DNA from: Huiozyma naganishii CBS 8797 | Lineage: Eukaryota > Ascomycota > Saccharomycetes > Saccharomycetales > Saccharomycetaceae | Direction: 5' to 3' | Assembly (NCBI RefSeq): GCF_000348985.1 | Contig: NC_035922.1 | Span: 124,001 to 188,000 of the forward strand | Length of the DNA stretch: 64,000 nt | Made by a program: the position numbers and the translations under genes | The notes under the pieces: generated by a model | Seen by the model: the letters and a program-made list of their open reading frames with translations, nothing else | The model's database searches: none | Told to the model about the DNA's origin: nothing | In this document: positions 49,611-60,613 of the stretch, one piece after another | Layout: every line of letters starts with the position of its first letter | Numbering within the stretch: the first letter of the stretch is position 1

Positions 49611-51246
49611 ATATATTTCAATTTTTTGGATTTTAAACTAGAATTTTTAAGGTTAATGGTATTTGGAAATAGAATTGGATGTTTCTCTCCTTTTTATGTG
49701 GAGAACATAAATGAGCCTTGTAGAAAGAGACTTAAAGTGGTTAAAATCTAAAGCTATTACATAATAATTAACTAAAAGGATTGGGTCAGACCTCATTAGT
49801 TTGGATCTGTCCGTTTAAAAATAACTAGAGTCAATTCATTGTTTTGACTTTAAGCCTTTGTTGCTTTGCGCTACTTCGTAGCATATGTGGATGACATTAT
49901 TTCCTGTTTGAGGACTTTATTGTCTGGTATGTGAGAGCAGTGTGTTCTTCTTGTGTGAAAACTGTATGTCTTGTGAATAAGAACTTTGAGAATCCTTCTT
50001 TACTATTTTTTGTTGTAGTTTGATCATAGGTGAGCGGGTTAAGTTGTAACGATAAACTGATCCGTAATATTGTTAGACAATATTAGAGTCTTTAATATTG
50101 TGCACATTATTGTATACGCAACCAAAACTCGTTCATTTAAATATTATATGTGAAAAGCTTTGGGTTCTTTGCCGTAGTGCACGCGTTACACAAATGGCGC
50201 CATTACGCTCTAGGAAAAAAATTCACGCTAAAAACCAATCACCAATCCCTGTAGTACATTCTTAAGGAGAAAGGATTTAAGATACGCCTGGCCTGGTGGT
50301 GGGACGATGTAGCCGAAGATTGAATATATCGCTCAGAAGATGAACCACGCCGACCCACTCTCCAGGATACACGTGATGGAAGTCGAAGACGATGACAGCC
50401 ATAGAGAAGTTAGGAGGACCACGTTGGACCCGGCTTTTTTTACAACGTACTCCAGAGAAAAATTGATTCGCCAAAGAAACTACCCACGATTATAAAGTTA
50501 CGGATCTTTTTTGCCGACTTCCCTTATCTAAATTATTCTATCAACTAGAGGCTGTTCACCTTGGAGATCTGCTTAATTTTGAGGTTCTATCCTAGTTTGA
50601 GATTTTCCTTTAAATGGTCAGTTCAAGAATGTTTCATTTTATGTGGTGGGGGCTAATGTACGTCCCGCAACACAGCCCTGATATACCATACAAATACGTT
50701 TTGACACCCAATAACTTGTTCCCTAATGGGGTTCAAATGCTATGCATTCGAAACTGATTGGTCAGGATTGTTGTAACATACATAAATCATCTGGATGTGG
50801 CTTTTCAGAAGTTAGGATACCAATGTACAAACGTTTGTCACTTTTGCAGTATGCATGTTGCATCGCTCTCATGGGTACATCAGGGGGCTCTCATCACTTC
50901 TAGGCATCAGCAATTTTGGAATAGCAAGAAATAAAGGAGGCACTTTCCCCAAAGCCACATGCTAGTGATGTTTTCGTTGTATTTCTCCCTGTTTCAGTAA
51001 ATATGCTTCGTTGTGGGTTCTTCCATATCATGCACCATACCGTTCACCTCTACAAGGCACTTCGACGAAGCACCTTGGCGAGGCGCTCAGCAAAAGCTTT
51101 AAGGAGCCAGTTTGCAACAGTTTCTTATCCCTGTAGCAGTCAGTGGACAAAAAAATATTATATAAAAATTGATGATTATTTTAAAGGTGAACTCATAAAG
51201 GCATTAGTCATCTACTGGGCCAACAGGAAGTGCTCTATAGCACAAG
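49611..51246. other. Long gene-free region upstream of GRX5
   Basis: 1.6 kb with no convincing gene on either strand. Mostly AT-rich. A more GC-balanced block at about 50270-50460 has only a short minus-strand frame without an ATG. A small hairpin AATATTG...CAATATT lies near 50067-50085. It is unusually long for this compact segment; it might be promoter, decayed LTR, or unannotated RNA, and I cannot tell which. Confidence 0.5.
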
Positions 51247-51696
51247 ATGTTTCTCTCTCGTGCCATAACCTCTAGAATAGTATGTCGCTCACCATCTCTA
51301 CTCCGTCCCACGTGGAAGGCATTCATGAGCACTGAGATCCGTAAGGCAATCACCGAGGCTGTTGCATCGGCGCCCGTGGTTCTATTCATGAAGGGCACTC
51401 CAGAATTCCCACAGTGTGGGTTCTCAAAGGCTACTATAAACCTTTTGGGGAAGCAGGGCGTTGACCCAGCCAAATTTGCGGCGTACAATGTATTAGAAGA
51501 TCCAGAGTTGCGCACGGCCATTAAAGAGTTTTCTGATTGGCCCACGATTCCACAACTGTATGTGAATAACGAATTTGTAGGTGGATGCGATGTTATAACA
51601 AGTATGGCGAAATCTGGCGAGCTTGCTGATGTGCTGGAAGAAGCAGACGCGTTAGTGGCGGAAGACGAGACTCAAGACGAAACCCCAGAGAAGTGA
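51247..51696 (+). CDS. GRX5: Grx5, mitochondrial monothiol glutaredoxin
   Basis: Monothiol glutaredoxin that transfers Fe-S clusters from the Isu scaffold in the mitochondrial matrix. 149 residues (150 in S. cerevisiae). It has a basic hydrophobic presequence ([20 protein letters not shown]) and the monothiol active site CGFS at residues 57-60 in the motif [17 protein letters not shown]. The glutathione-binding [18 protein letters not shown] follows. The C-terminal tail is acidic. The ATG at 51247 is the family start. Position matches YPL059W. Confidence 0.97.
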   Translation: MFLSRAITSRIVCRSPSLLRPTWKAFMSTEIRKAITEAVASAPVVLFMKGTPEFPQCGFSKATINLLGKQGVDPAKFAAYNVLEDPELRTAIKEFSDWPTIPQLYVNNEFVGGCDVITSMAKSGELADVLEEADALVAEDETQDETPEK

Positions 51697-52724
51697 GGTC
51701 AAGACAGCGCGAGAAGATCGCGCTCATGGAAATATATACACAAATATTTCTATTCATACAGCACGCTAGTGTACAATGATGTTCGATGGACAGTTTGTAT
51801 TCTCATGCCTTTAGTCTTGTAAATAATGGATGCTTTAATTTACAAACTCCGCTCCCAGAACACGGCTTCTGCATAGTGAGGCCGCACCCAAAGAGGTGAG
51901 AAAATTTTTACTATTTTTGATCTTTGGCACTATCGACAAGCGGAAATATTTGTATTGGCGGATCTTAAGAATCCCAAAATATTTACTCTGTTGTACAGTG
52001 GCAGTGGGTTGTCTCCTTAGCGGAAACCTCATTTTAGAGTTACTTTCGACTGTAAATCTGATCGAATGTCTTCAAATATGTTTTTTTTTCATTTTTTTAG
52101 ATGACGGAATCTGAGATGGTGAGCTGCCATTGAAAGGCGTGTGGGCTCCACAAACCGCCTAGCGTCCTGTCTTATAACAATTCTCTTTGCAAAGGCATTG
52201 GTTGTGGTTCTTATGGATACTTTGTCCTTGAAAGGTGTTTCATTCACGTTATCTACCAATCACCCTTTTGAATTTTAAACTACCACTTGTACTTCTCAAG
52301 CGGATTATAATTTGGAACAATCTACAGCGTATTGTCTTTTAATCACAAAACACTGTACGGCTAAATTTTTAAGGGAGCTGGCGCCTAAATTGGTTTTTTA
52401 TGGACAACAATGCTCTGGTAAATTAGATTCTCTTAAATCGAAACTGAAAGAGGGTCATCTTTAGGAGAGTTGATTATATGTAAGTAGTATTTTGCATAAC
52501 ATAATTACAACATGGTTCAGTTACCATGAGACAATATATTTAGGAACCAGCAAAAGGAAAAGTTGGTGGTAAAAATCTTTTATATTTAAGGGAGAAAATT
52601 TGGAGTGAACATCAAAACTAAAATTACTTTATCAGTTAATATTCACAAACAACAAATATAAGTAGTAAAACATCCTCTATATTTTGACATATTATTAGAA
52701 AGCTCAGTTCTAAGTAGTTGTTTT
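51697..52724. other. GRX5 downstream region, no gene seen
   Basis: About 1.0 kb of AT-rich sequence between GRX5 and the second solo LTR. No ORF, tRNA or recognisable repeat could be supported. Confidence 0.5.
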
Positions 52725-53084
52725 TGCTGAATATAGAAAATGACTATTATAGGGGTGATAAGATATCATCATAGGCATAAACATTATATGAAACGAGAAT
52801 GAAACGTGGCGACTATAGTGATACGTGGCAACTATGAAACCTATAACAATATTGCCACGTATGTCGCACTATGAAGCATAATCCTATTCTGAGAATATCT
52901 AGGAAATTCTCATATATATAAAGACTAGACATATCTATAGTATCGGTCTCTATCTTTCTGGACATACAGAAGAGACCATCGAACCTTATACCTATATAGT
53001 ATAACTAAGAAGTCAATTTATCTAAGTCATCTCTCATACTCTACTTAAAATGGATAGTCACGGCGAGAAAGACAATATCCAACA
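52725..53084 (+). mobile_element. Solo LTR, second copy
   Basis: 360-bp LTR closely related to 7124-7476: starts TGCTGAATATAGAAAATGAC, ends AATATCCAACA, with the internal Gag start ATGGATAGTCACGGCGAG at 53050. The flanks GTTTT (52720-52724) and CTTTT (53085-53089) match at four of five bases, so the target duplication has decayed or was imperfect. It carries an extra short direct repeat around ACGTGGC(G/A)ACTAT relative to the first copy. Confidence 0.88.
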
Positions 53085-53772
53085 CTTTTTTCTCTGTTAC
53101 CGATGACTTACAAACAAGTCTTTCTATCGACGATATAAAAAAGTGCCCGCTCCAAGGCTTATTACTGTCACTTCTAAACAGTTATAGTACTACGTATCGC
53201 AGTCGAGATTAAAATATCACTTGCTATTCAAATAGCTGTCCCACAGATAAAACTTCTCCATTACAAAACGTTAACTTCTTGCTCCATGAACAGCAGCGTA
53301 CCAAAACTCAATGGATACTATTTCTGAGATGTAACCGTTTCCCCATTGTCCTATATTCCGTGATACAATTAAATATTAACCTCCTGCCATCTATAGCCGC
53401 TTCAGTTTGTATTTTTGATATCAGACAGAACAGCGAGTATAATCAAGTCGATATTCAAAGAGTCACTATACATTTCAGGTCTTTAATACTATCTGAAACG
53501 ATGAATTTTGATATGACCTTCTTTGACACAGAGGTATATGCACAGAAAACTTCTTGTCTACTTCTTTCTCCCTTGTAGGTTTTTTACAGTCTTAATTCAA
53601 ATCAATTGACAAAAACTGGAAGATCCACTGAACTATATCTGTGTGTATCTAGTAAAGCGCTAGCACGACTCCTTAGAACTTATTCTTTTCATTATATTAA
53701 TCAAGTCTTACTAGTTACTCTATAAAGTATATTCATTATTAAAAAAATTAGAGAAAAGGATTAACCAAGTCC
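53085..53772. other. PDR12 3' flank, no gene seen
   Basis: 688 bp downstream of PDR12. The longest frame (53279-53578, plus) starts at TTG and resembles nothing; I regard the region as non-coding. Confidence 0.5.
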
Positions 53773-56700
53773 TTACCCTTTAGTAACGTTTTGCTTGTCC
53801 TGTTCGGTGGCTTTGAAAACACCACTCTCCTTTTCGTGTCTTTCTTTTCTTGGACCATTGAACCATTTCTTAAAGTCCAAAACAGACTTCAAGCTCCAAA
53901 CCTTGACTCTCATGATGTAGTAACAAGCCAACATCGCAGTAATATTGAAACAAATGTACGCCCACATAAAACCGAAGTTTCTCCATCTGTATTGCCATTT
54001 CACGTCGAATTTCTCGACAACTTGGTCTTGGAAAGTGTATGGGCAGTAGTTACAGTTCGCAGTGGCGTTTGCATTTTCTAGATACCCGCCGTTGATACTC
54101 ATGTATTGTGACAGATATGACTGGCAGTCTTCTCCCTGTGGAGGATCCATCGTTAGGAATTCGTTGGGCCCGCATCTGACATGCTTATTGTGGACCGCTG
54201 GAGCAACCAAGGATTGGACGACGTACGTTAGTGGCGACAAACGGTACATGAAAATCCAGAAACGAGGAGACATGTCCTTCAATTGTAAAATACCACAGAA
54301 TAGCAACATGGCAGCAAACAGGTTGGAGTTGATCATAGATGCAGATGGAACATCTGGGGACATGTACAGAATCCATAGACCGTAGGTGACGAAGTAAATA
54401 GGGAAAACCAGAACGTAGAAGAAGAAGAAGTACCCAGCCTGAGGAGCACGACCGCTATATCCTGCGGGCCAATAGTAGCAGAACCAACAGACAAATTGAC
54501 AAGTCATTGACCACATAGTTTCAATCGTAGTATGAGATAGCAACAAAACACTCCAATGGAAAGTATTGGAGGCGGCTTCTCTAACCTCGTAAAGATCTCT
54601 AGAATCGTGAGCGAAAACATGCAGCTGGTTAATCATAGCCAAAGAAATAATCAGAATCATGAAAGTGGAAGAGAACGCAAGCGAAGCACCACCAACAGAG
54701 TTGTTGACTCTAATGTACGATAAACCAATGAACAGCGCACAGGAAGCACATTCCATGAACTTTGCTCTAATGTAGACAGGGGACCTCCAAAACTGTAAGT
54801 TGGTTCTGTGCAGAACCCATTTCATTTGAGTCAAGAACGAGGCAGCAAAAGTAGTAGCTAGTTCAGGATCATCGCTAACAGGTTTGCTTGGCAGTGTACG
54901 GTGTAATTCTTCGACCTCAGCCCTAGCAGCAGCACATTCAGGAGACGCCAACCATAGATCATGCCAGTCAGCAGCAGCCGTAGCAGTAGCACCAGCACCG
55001 ATACAATCCAAAATGTATTCAGCAGGATTCTCTGAGATACCACATTTGACACCAGATTGACGTTCGAAATAATTCAACAAGGAGCGAGAGTTTTCACCAA
55101 TGTCACCGAAGTAGACCATTTTACCACCTTTCTTCAATAGAAGCAATCTGTCAAACTGTTCGAATAGGGTGGCCGAAGGTTGATGAATGGTACACAGGAT
55201 GGATTGACCAGAGTCGGCCAACGCTCTCATGAATTGCACAATAGACCAAGCGGATTGGGAATCCAGACCGGATGTAGGTTCGTCCAAAAACAACAGTAAA
55301 GAAGGTTTGGCCACAAGTTCGACACCAATAGACAACTTCTTTCTTTGTTCAACATTAAGACCTCTTCCTGTTTTACCAACCAAAGCCTCAGCGTAGTTTT
55401 GCATACCTAGCAGCATGATAATCTTCTCCACGTACTCGTATTTTTCCTCTAGTGGGACGGAACTTGGTTGTCTCAAAGCAGCGGCGAATCTCAAAGATTC
55501 TCTAACGGAAAGTTCGGCCATATGGTTATCAGCCTGAGCGACGTACCCACATGATCTGTTGAAGGAGGCTGGAAGATCCTTACCATTGACAAGCATATCA
55601 CCCGTGATCACACCCATGTTGATTCTTTGAGCCAAAACGTTTAGCAGAGTAGTCTTACCAGCACCAGATTCACCCATCAAAGCAGTCATCTTACCAGGTT
55701 TCACGTACCCAAAGACGTCAGATAGCAATTTTCTTGTTGCACCATCGTATGGGATTGTGTAGTCCAAGTTATTCCAAGTGAACACGTCCTTTTCTGCGAT
55801 GACTTTCTCCAAGTCCACACTTGGACCGTTCAGCGCTTCCATCATTTCCTCTCTGGAGGCAGTCTTAGCATCGACGTTTTCGGTACCCAATTCAGGCATG
55901 TGTCCCCTCTTGTAAAGCAGCAAATCACCACCACCTTGCAATGGTTTCAAAAATTCAGAAAGCAGAACGTTAGCGACAATGTAACCAAAGGTCCAGACGA
56001 TGTTTACCCCCCAGTTTCTCCAGACATGTTTGTAAGCGAAATGGTACATCTTATCAATGTAAGCGTCACCGGAGACAAACAAGGTACCCTTGACAGCACC
56101 GGCAGTATCACAGATTTGGTTCATGAGGGCGACACCTTCGTACCCGGGTCCATTGGGGACCATGTTGCTGCACTTCATTTGTCTCCCATGGAATTCTGTA
56201 GCCATCAAGCTCTCAAAGGCGTAAGTCAATGGGTCCAAGAAATGAATCCACTTGATCCAGTGGTGCATTTCACCAATGGGCAACACAAACCCGGTGTAAA
56301 TACAAAGGATCAAAACCCATAGGCCACCTAGTGCGTGTGCCGTGACACCGTCAGTGGTTAGCGTAGCGACAAATTTGAAGATGAAGGAGGTACATTGTTG
56401 GACAGTTAACAGGTAAAGCAGGTACTGGAAGAATGCCCCAGCTTGGTACTTCAAAACTGGGATCCAGTAGGTGACTAGCGACAGAATCAAAATGGCGACG
56501 AATTTAGTGGGGAACTCGGTGATAATTTCTTGCAGGGACTCTGCAGAGATGTGGTACATCGAATAGGATTTGTGCTTCACGACAATTGGTCTATTGGCGA
56601 AGGAGTTACCGATTTCAGCTAGCGATGTCACGGAGGCGAAAAGCAAAACGTAGAATAGCAACCCACCACGAGAGTATGCACCCTTTGTAGTGGACTGACT

Positions 56701-58290
56701 TTTGTCGTCAATTTTGTGGAACATGGAACCGACGACGAGACCCTTGATCAAGAAAGAGGAGAGGTAAACTTTGGTGTAAGTTGAGTCACCCTTCACTCTT
56801 TGGAACCCACGGATCATACAGTAGTAGACCTGTGTCCAGTAGTTGACCGTGTACTGTGAGTTCTGGCGTTGCCCAGCTTGCAGTCTCTGTTTTTTGGCGA
56901 CCTGCATTCTATCTCTAGTCTCCTCTGGATGGTGTCTCGCGACGTATTCGTCGTATTCTTGTAAGACCTGTTGGTACTCTGGGGATTGTAACCAGTATTG
57001 TTCGAACTCAGCTCCCGATTTGGGGACTTTATCCTCGTAGCCCGGTTTGATGTCCAAAGTTCTGTTTTCGAAGTCGACAGTGACTGAGGTCAAGAACTCC
57101 GCGGAGGTCATTCTGTTTGGTTTAACCCACCCCATTCTTTGAAAGTAATCGACCGCCTTGTCTGCGTGACCAAAAAAGATCTGTTTACCGTTGTAGAGGA
57201 CGGTAGCTTTGTCGAACAATTGGTAGATGTTTTCCCCAGCTTGGTAAATAGCGACGATAGCAGAGTTATTGACCATGTTAGTTGCGGTTCTGATAGCCTG
57301 TGCAAACTCCAAAGCAGTCGAGGCGTCAAGCCCTCTAGTGGCGTTATCCCAAGAGTAAATCGACGCACCCATAGCCTGTGCCTCGACAAGGGAGACTCTC
57401 TTTCTCTCCCCACCGGAGACACCTCTTACGAAATCGTTCCCGACTTTTGTCGCGTACGTGTGGCGAAGACCAAAGACAGTACACCACATGTCCCTGATGT
57501 TATCGACGTATTCTTTTCTAGTCATGTTATCGATTCTGACTCTTGGTGTCTTACATTTTAGGGCGAAATCTATAGTCTCCTTGACAGTGATCTTGGGGAA
57601 ATGAAAGTCCAATTCCGGGCAGTAAATGACGTAACCCTTGTAGTTCTTCATCATCTCCTGTTGGTCAAGTCCATCGTAACTGAATTCCCCCTCGACAGAG
57701 ACGAAATTGTCAGTTTCACCAGAGAGAGTCTTTAGCAAAGTGGAACAACCTGCACCGGGTCTGCCGACGACGAAAAGCATCTCACCAGATTCGACTACCC
57801 CAGTACAGTTCTGGATAATGTTCCTCACTGGCGTGCCCTTCTGTTTCCTGAGCTTGCGGACCAATCTAGCGGGCCAAGTGACGATATCTCTAGCCATTTC
57901 CTCGACGGAGGGTCCGAACGCAGCCGAGGCGTCCACCCCGACAGAGGTAACATTTTTGAACGCGACACCTGAATCCCCGGGCTCGATCCCCTGTTCTAGT
58001 TGTCTCGAACGTAAGTAGTTCAGCAGTGCCCTAAGGTCGAAATCCAACTCGTTGACCTCAAAGGAATCCATCTCACGTTTAGTCTTTGTTGAGATGACTT
58101 TTGCTAGGGACTCCAGTCTGTGAGCCCCGACGTCATTGGACAGGATCTTAGAAATGGATTTAGTGAGCTGTGCAGTGACGTTAAGTTGTTCATCCGGTGA
58201 GTTTTCGAACGATTGGATCGACTCCGCGTACGAGTGCAAGTCATCGCCGTTAGATTTCGACGAGACGTCTTTATCCTCCAGAGATGACAT
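53773..58290 (-). CDS. PDR12: Pdr12, full-size ABCG weak-acid efflux pump
   Basis: Plasma-membrane PDR-type ABC transporter exporting carboxylate anions such as sorbate, benzoate and propionate. 1505 residues (1511 in S. cerevisiae). Domain order is NBD-TMD-NBD-TMD. NBD1 has the degenerate Walker A GRPGAGCSTLLKTLSG (about residue 175) and signature VSGGERKRVS, both typical of PDR pumps. NBD2 has the canonical Walker A GESGAGKTTLLNVLAQR (about 873) with the degenerate signature LNVEQRKKLS and Walker B LLFLDEPTSGLD. Two six-span membrane domains follow the NBDs. Position (YPL058C) and the N-terminus distinguish it from Pdr5/Snq2. Codon bias is strong. Confidence 0.95.
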   Translation of the reverse strand: MSSLEDKDVSSKSNGDDLHSYAESIQSFENSPDEQLNVTAQLTKSISKILSNDVGAHRLESLAKVISTKTKREMDSFEVNELDFDLRALLNYLRSRQLEQGIEPGDSGVAFKNVTSVGVDASAAFGPSVEEMARDIVTWPARLVRKLRKQKGTPVRNIIQNCTGVVESGEMLFVVGRPGAGCSTLLKTLSGETDNFVSVEGEFSYDGLDQQEMMKNYKGYVIYCPELDFHFPKITVKETIDFALKCKTPRVRIDNMTRKEYVDNIRDMWCTVFGLRHTYATKVGNDFVRGVSGGERKRVSLVEAQAMGASIYSWDNATRGLDASTALEFAQAIRTATNMVNNSAIVAIYQAGENIYQLFDKATVLYNGKQIFFGHADKAVDYFQRMGWVKPNRMTSAEFLTSVTVDFENRTLDIKPGYEDKVPKSGAEFEQYWLQSPEYQQVLQEYDEYVARHHPEETRDRMQVAKKQRLQAGQRQNSQYTVNYWTQVYYCMIRGFQRVKGDSTYTKVYLSSFLIKGLVVGSMFHKIDDKSQSTTKGAYSRGGLLFYVLLFASVTSLAEIGNSFANRPIVVKHKSYSMYHISAESLQEIITEFPTKFVAILILSLVTYWIPVLKYQAGAFFQYLLYLLTVQQCTSFIFKFVATLTTDGVTAHALGGLWVLILCIYTGFVLPIGEMHHWIKWIHFLDPLTYAFESLMATEFHGRQMKCSNMVPNGPGYEGVALMNQICDTAGAVKGTLFVSGDAYIDKMYHFAYKHVWRNWGVNIVWTFGYIVANVLLSEFLKPLQGGGDLLLYKRGHMPELGTENVDAKTASREEMMEALNGPSVDLEKVIAEKDVFTWNNLDYTIPYDGATRKLLSDVFGYVKPGKMTALMGESGAGKTTLLNVLAQRINMGVITGDMLVNGKDLPASFNRSCGYVAQADNHMAELSVRESLRFAAALRQPSSVPLEEKYEYVEKIIMLLGMQNYAEALVGKTGRGLNVEQRKKLSIGVELVAKPSLLLFLDEPTSGLDSQSAWSIVQFMRALADSGQSILCTIHQPSATLFEQFDRLLLLKKGGKMVYFGDIGENSRSLLNYFERQSGVKCGISENPAEYILDCIGAGATATAAADWHDLWLASPECAAARAEVEELHRTLPSKPVSDDPELATTFAASFLTQMKWVLHRTNLQFWRSPVYIRAKFMECASCALFIGLSYIRVNNSVGGASLAFSSTFMILIISLAMINQLHVFAHDSRDLYEVREAASNTFHWSVLLLSHTTIETMWSMTCQFVCWFCYYWPAGYSGRAPQAGYFFFFYVLVFPIYFVTYGLWILYMSPDVPSASMINSNLFAAMLLFCGILQLKDMSPRFWIFMYRLSPLTYVVQSLVAPAVHNKHVRCGPNEFLTMDPPQGEDCQSYLSQYMSINGGYLENANATANCNYCPYTFQDQVVEKFDVKWQYRWRNFGFMWAYICFNITAMLACYYIMRVKVWSLKSVLDFKKWFNGPRKERHEKESGVFKATEQDKQNVTKG

Positions 58291-58671
58291 TTTGTTCTTG
58301 CTGTGCTAGGGATGGGAACAAAGTACAGAACTTCTTGAAACCCACAGAGGGTTTATATATCAATTCCCAGTGGGCATGCGAGGTTATCCAACCGGTAACG
58401 GCCGCTACTCGCGATGCCCGCCAGCGATCTCTTGAACCAGAGATAACAGCCGACACCTGTCTTGTCCCAAAGAGGAAACCGCGATTCCTGCGTGTGTCCA
58501 AACTTACGAGCCGTAAGAGCCGACTCTCTCTATACTTAAAGATTTTTCTGTTTAAGTAAGTAATCCTATGACTCCTCTGTGGTTTAGCCGAGGGATTTTA
58601 AACCCTACGTGGTTGTGTCTTTAATTGTTCGTTGCAGTGTGTGTACATGTATATAAAAGCATACATGTGTG
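58291..58671. promoter_or_regulatory. PDR12 promoter region
   Basis: 381 bp between the PDR12 start and the SUR1 stop (both minus strand). It contains a TATA element (58353-58360; TTATATAT on the plus strand) 63-70 bp before the ATG and, 32 bp further upstream, a CCG-N23-CCG pair resembling a War1 weak-acid response element. Confidence 0.6.
58392..58420 (-). promoter_or_regulatory. Candidate War1 weak-acid response element
   Basis: CCG at 58392-58394 and CCG at 58418-58420, separated by exactly 23 bp (CGG-N23-CGG on the PDR12 strand), 102 bp upstream of the PDR12 ATG. This is the spacing I recall for the War1 zinc-cluster factor that controls PDR12 in S. cerevisiae. Confidence 0.5.
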
Positions 58672-59823
58672 CTAGGTTGGTGTGGTGTCGTGTTCGGGCT
58701 TCGGGCTGGCGCCGTTCTTCTCTAGGTCGAGTATGTGCAGCCGTAGGAGGTTATTGGAATCCTTCCTGAGTCTCCGTTGGAAGTTCTTGAGGGAGTGGCC
58801 GGCGCCGCGGTCGTAACTCGCGGTGGTGGACAAGTCCTGCTGTCTCCAGCGGGACACTCTCTTGACCAGTTCTTGCCATGCCTGTTGCCACGAGTTGATG
58901 ATGTTTTTCTTCGCGCACAGGAGACAATACACGGAGTACTCGAAGTACAGTATGAAGAACCCGAATATGAACCCGGCGACCACACACGATAGGATATGAG
59001 TCTGGAAGGACTTTATGAAGTCCGCGTCGTCGAGGTGCCACGAGGAGCCCTTCGAGATGGAGAAGAACGCGTGTGCGCTTGTCTTGTAGTCGTCTGGCTG
59101 GAGCACCCTGACGGACTCGTTCGAGTGGACGTAGCTCGTCACATTGTCGTACTTGATCTTGTGCCACCTCTTGTACTGTTTCCACACGACACTGATGAAC
59201 ACGGGCCCCGTGGACCCCATGATAGTGAAATATGGGGCAAACCAGTTCTTGTTGTAGTGGTTGAGCGAGTTGATCGCCTTGAGGAAGAAAGGGTGGTGCG
59301 GTATGGTGCCCATGACGTCGTTGGACACCCCGAGCGGCGAGGTTTTCCTGACAAACACCGGGTACTTGAGCAGTGGGTCCAGGGGTCTCTCGCACACATC
59401 GTCCAGGTCGATGTACACCCCACCGTACGTGAGCAACACGAAGTACCGTATAGCATCAGCCCTCTGTATTGGAAACTTGTAATTTTCGAAAGTGGGGAGA
59501 AACCAACTGAAGTTTTCCCTGATGAAATCGTGCGACATCTCATCCGTCCACAGTATGTACTCGTAGTCTGGATGCAAGTCCTTGCACCTCTGTTGCCCAT
59601 GCACCCAGTGTTTCGGGATATCCTCGGTCTTGTAAGTCTGGTGGATAATCTTTGGTATTATCATCTGTCCCTGGGGGATATGGTTCGTAGCGATATCCGC
59701 ATACGGAATCGCCTCCTCCGAGGTGTCGTCCGTGATAAGCATGAACAAGTCGAAAGTGTACTCCAGTATAAACACTATCAGGGCCAAATTGGCCAGCAGC
59801 AAGAACTTCAATTCCTTCCTCAT
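58672..59823 (-). CDS. SUR1: Sur1, MIPC synthase catalytic mannosyltransferase
   Basis: Catalytic subunit that, with Csg2, mannosylates inositol phosphorylceramide in the Golgi. 383 residues (382 in S. cerevisiae). N-terminal signal-anchor (about residues 6-29). The glycosyltransferase DXD motif is in GGVYIDLDDVCERPLDPLL (DLDD about 139-142), after the fold signature PKIIHQTYKTEDIP and RADAIRYFVLLTYGG. A second hydrophobic segment lies near 278-304, then a basic cytosolic tail. The paralogue Csh1 is the alternative, but position matches YPL057C. Confidence 0.95.
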   Translation of the reverse strand: MRKELKFLLLANLALIVFILEYTFDLFMLITDDTSEEAIPYADIATNHIPQGQMIIPKIIHQTYKTEDIPKHWVHGQQRCKDLHPDYEYILWTDEMSHDFIRENFSWFLPTFENYKFPIQRADAIRYFVLLTYGGVYIDLDDVCERPLDPLLKYPVFVRKTSPLGVSNDVMGTIPHHPFFLKAINSLNHYNKNWFAPYFTIMGSTGPVFISVVWKQYKRWHKIKYDNVTSYVHSNESVRVLQPDDYKTSAHAFFSISKGSSWHLDDADFIKSFQTHILSCVVAGFIFGFFILYFEYSVYCLLCAKKNIINSWQQAWQELVKRVSRWRQQDLSTTASYDRGAGHSLKNFQRRLRKDSNNLLRLHILDLEKNGASPKPEHDTTPT

Positions 59824-60002
59824 CCCTGGGAGCCTTCACCTTCGAGCACAAATGCCAAGACTGGCCCATAAAACACAATGCAAACACGACAGGAAACGAT
59901 AGCTTGACAAGATACAACCATATATCATCGAGAAAACCGTTTTCTAATATATCACACTGAGCGAGGAGAGCCGCAACGTGCAACGAACGCGTCGCACAGA
60001 AA

Positions 60003-60022
60003 NNNNNNNNNNNNNNNNNNNN
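60003..60022. other. Assembly gap (20 N)
   Basis: Adjoins a G-rich stretch that is likely hard to sequence; the length is probably nominal. Confidence 0.9.
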
Positions 60023-60163
60023 CGAGAGGGCGAGTGGGCGGAGGCGGCGGTGGGGCGGCGGGGGGGGGCGGGCGGGACGACGAGCCGTCGTTTGGTCAGG
60101 GGGCCGGGTGGTCGTGGGCGGGCGGGGCGTGCTGCGCCACCGGGAAGAAAAAAAGCTTTTTGG

Positions 60164-60205
60164 TCACGTGAATTCCGCCAACGGAGGCGGTTTTCCATTA
60201 CCCGG
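60164..60205 (+). promoter_or_regulatory. Cbf1/Reb1-type module, copy 1
   Basis: TCACGTG (Cbf1-type E-box) followed by AATTCCGC and TTTTCCATTACCCGG; TTACCCGG is a perfect Reb1 core. Lies 341 bp upstream of the SUR1 ATG. Confidence 0.5.
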
Positions 60206-60613
60206 AACGCATTGCTTTCTTGCACAGTGAAGGATGAGCAGAGCACTATTATCTATATACCTTCTGTAGAGGCCTTGCATTTCAAGTGCTGTCCGCAGCT
60301 TACGGGGACTGCCCACAGGTGGCACTATTATCCCAGCAGGGATACTTGTTGGCCAGTAGACCAACAGAGTACTGTTTATATCACCAACGCAAAGAGTATC
60401 TCCTTACAGCAGCGCTGTCAATCGTATATTATGGCTATCGCTGGCTTTTACTTAAAAAGAGCGAGGTAGGAGAGATTCTGATGGGCGGTTATACATGATC
60501 TTTTTATATGTTAATTAGTTGAGGAAAGCAGCTTTTCTGCCGAGGTGCAACTGTAGAGGTTGATAACGTGAATCGTGTTATAGCATTTCCAGCACGTACT
60601 TAGCACTATCCCA

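Noticed and set aside
50277..50474. 65-codon minus-strand frame upstream of GRX5
   Set aside because: No ATG (opens at TTG) and no family resemblance; kept only as part of an unexplained region.
51003..51275. 90-codon frame overlapping the GRX5 start
   Set aside because: Different frame from GRX5, no resemblance to anything, lies in the GRX5 promoter.
53279..53578. 99-codon frame downstream of PDR12
   Set aside because: Starts at TTG, AT-rich composition, no recognisable motif.
58996..59871. 291-codon frame antisense to SUR1
   Set aside because: Shadow of the GC-biased third positions of SUR1 on the opposite strand; SUR1 is unambiguous.
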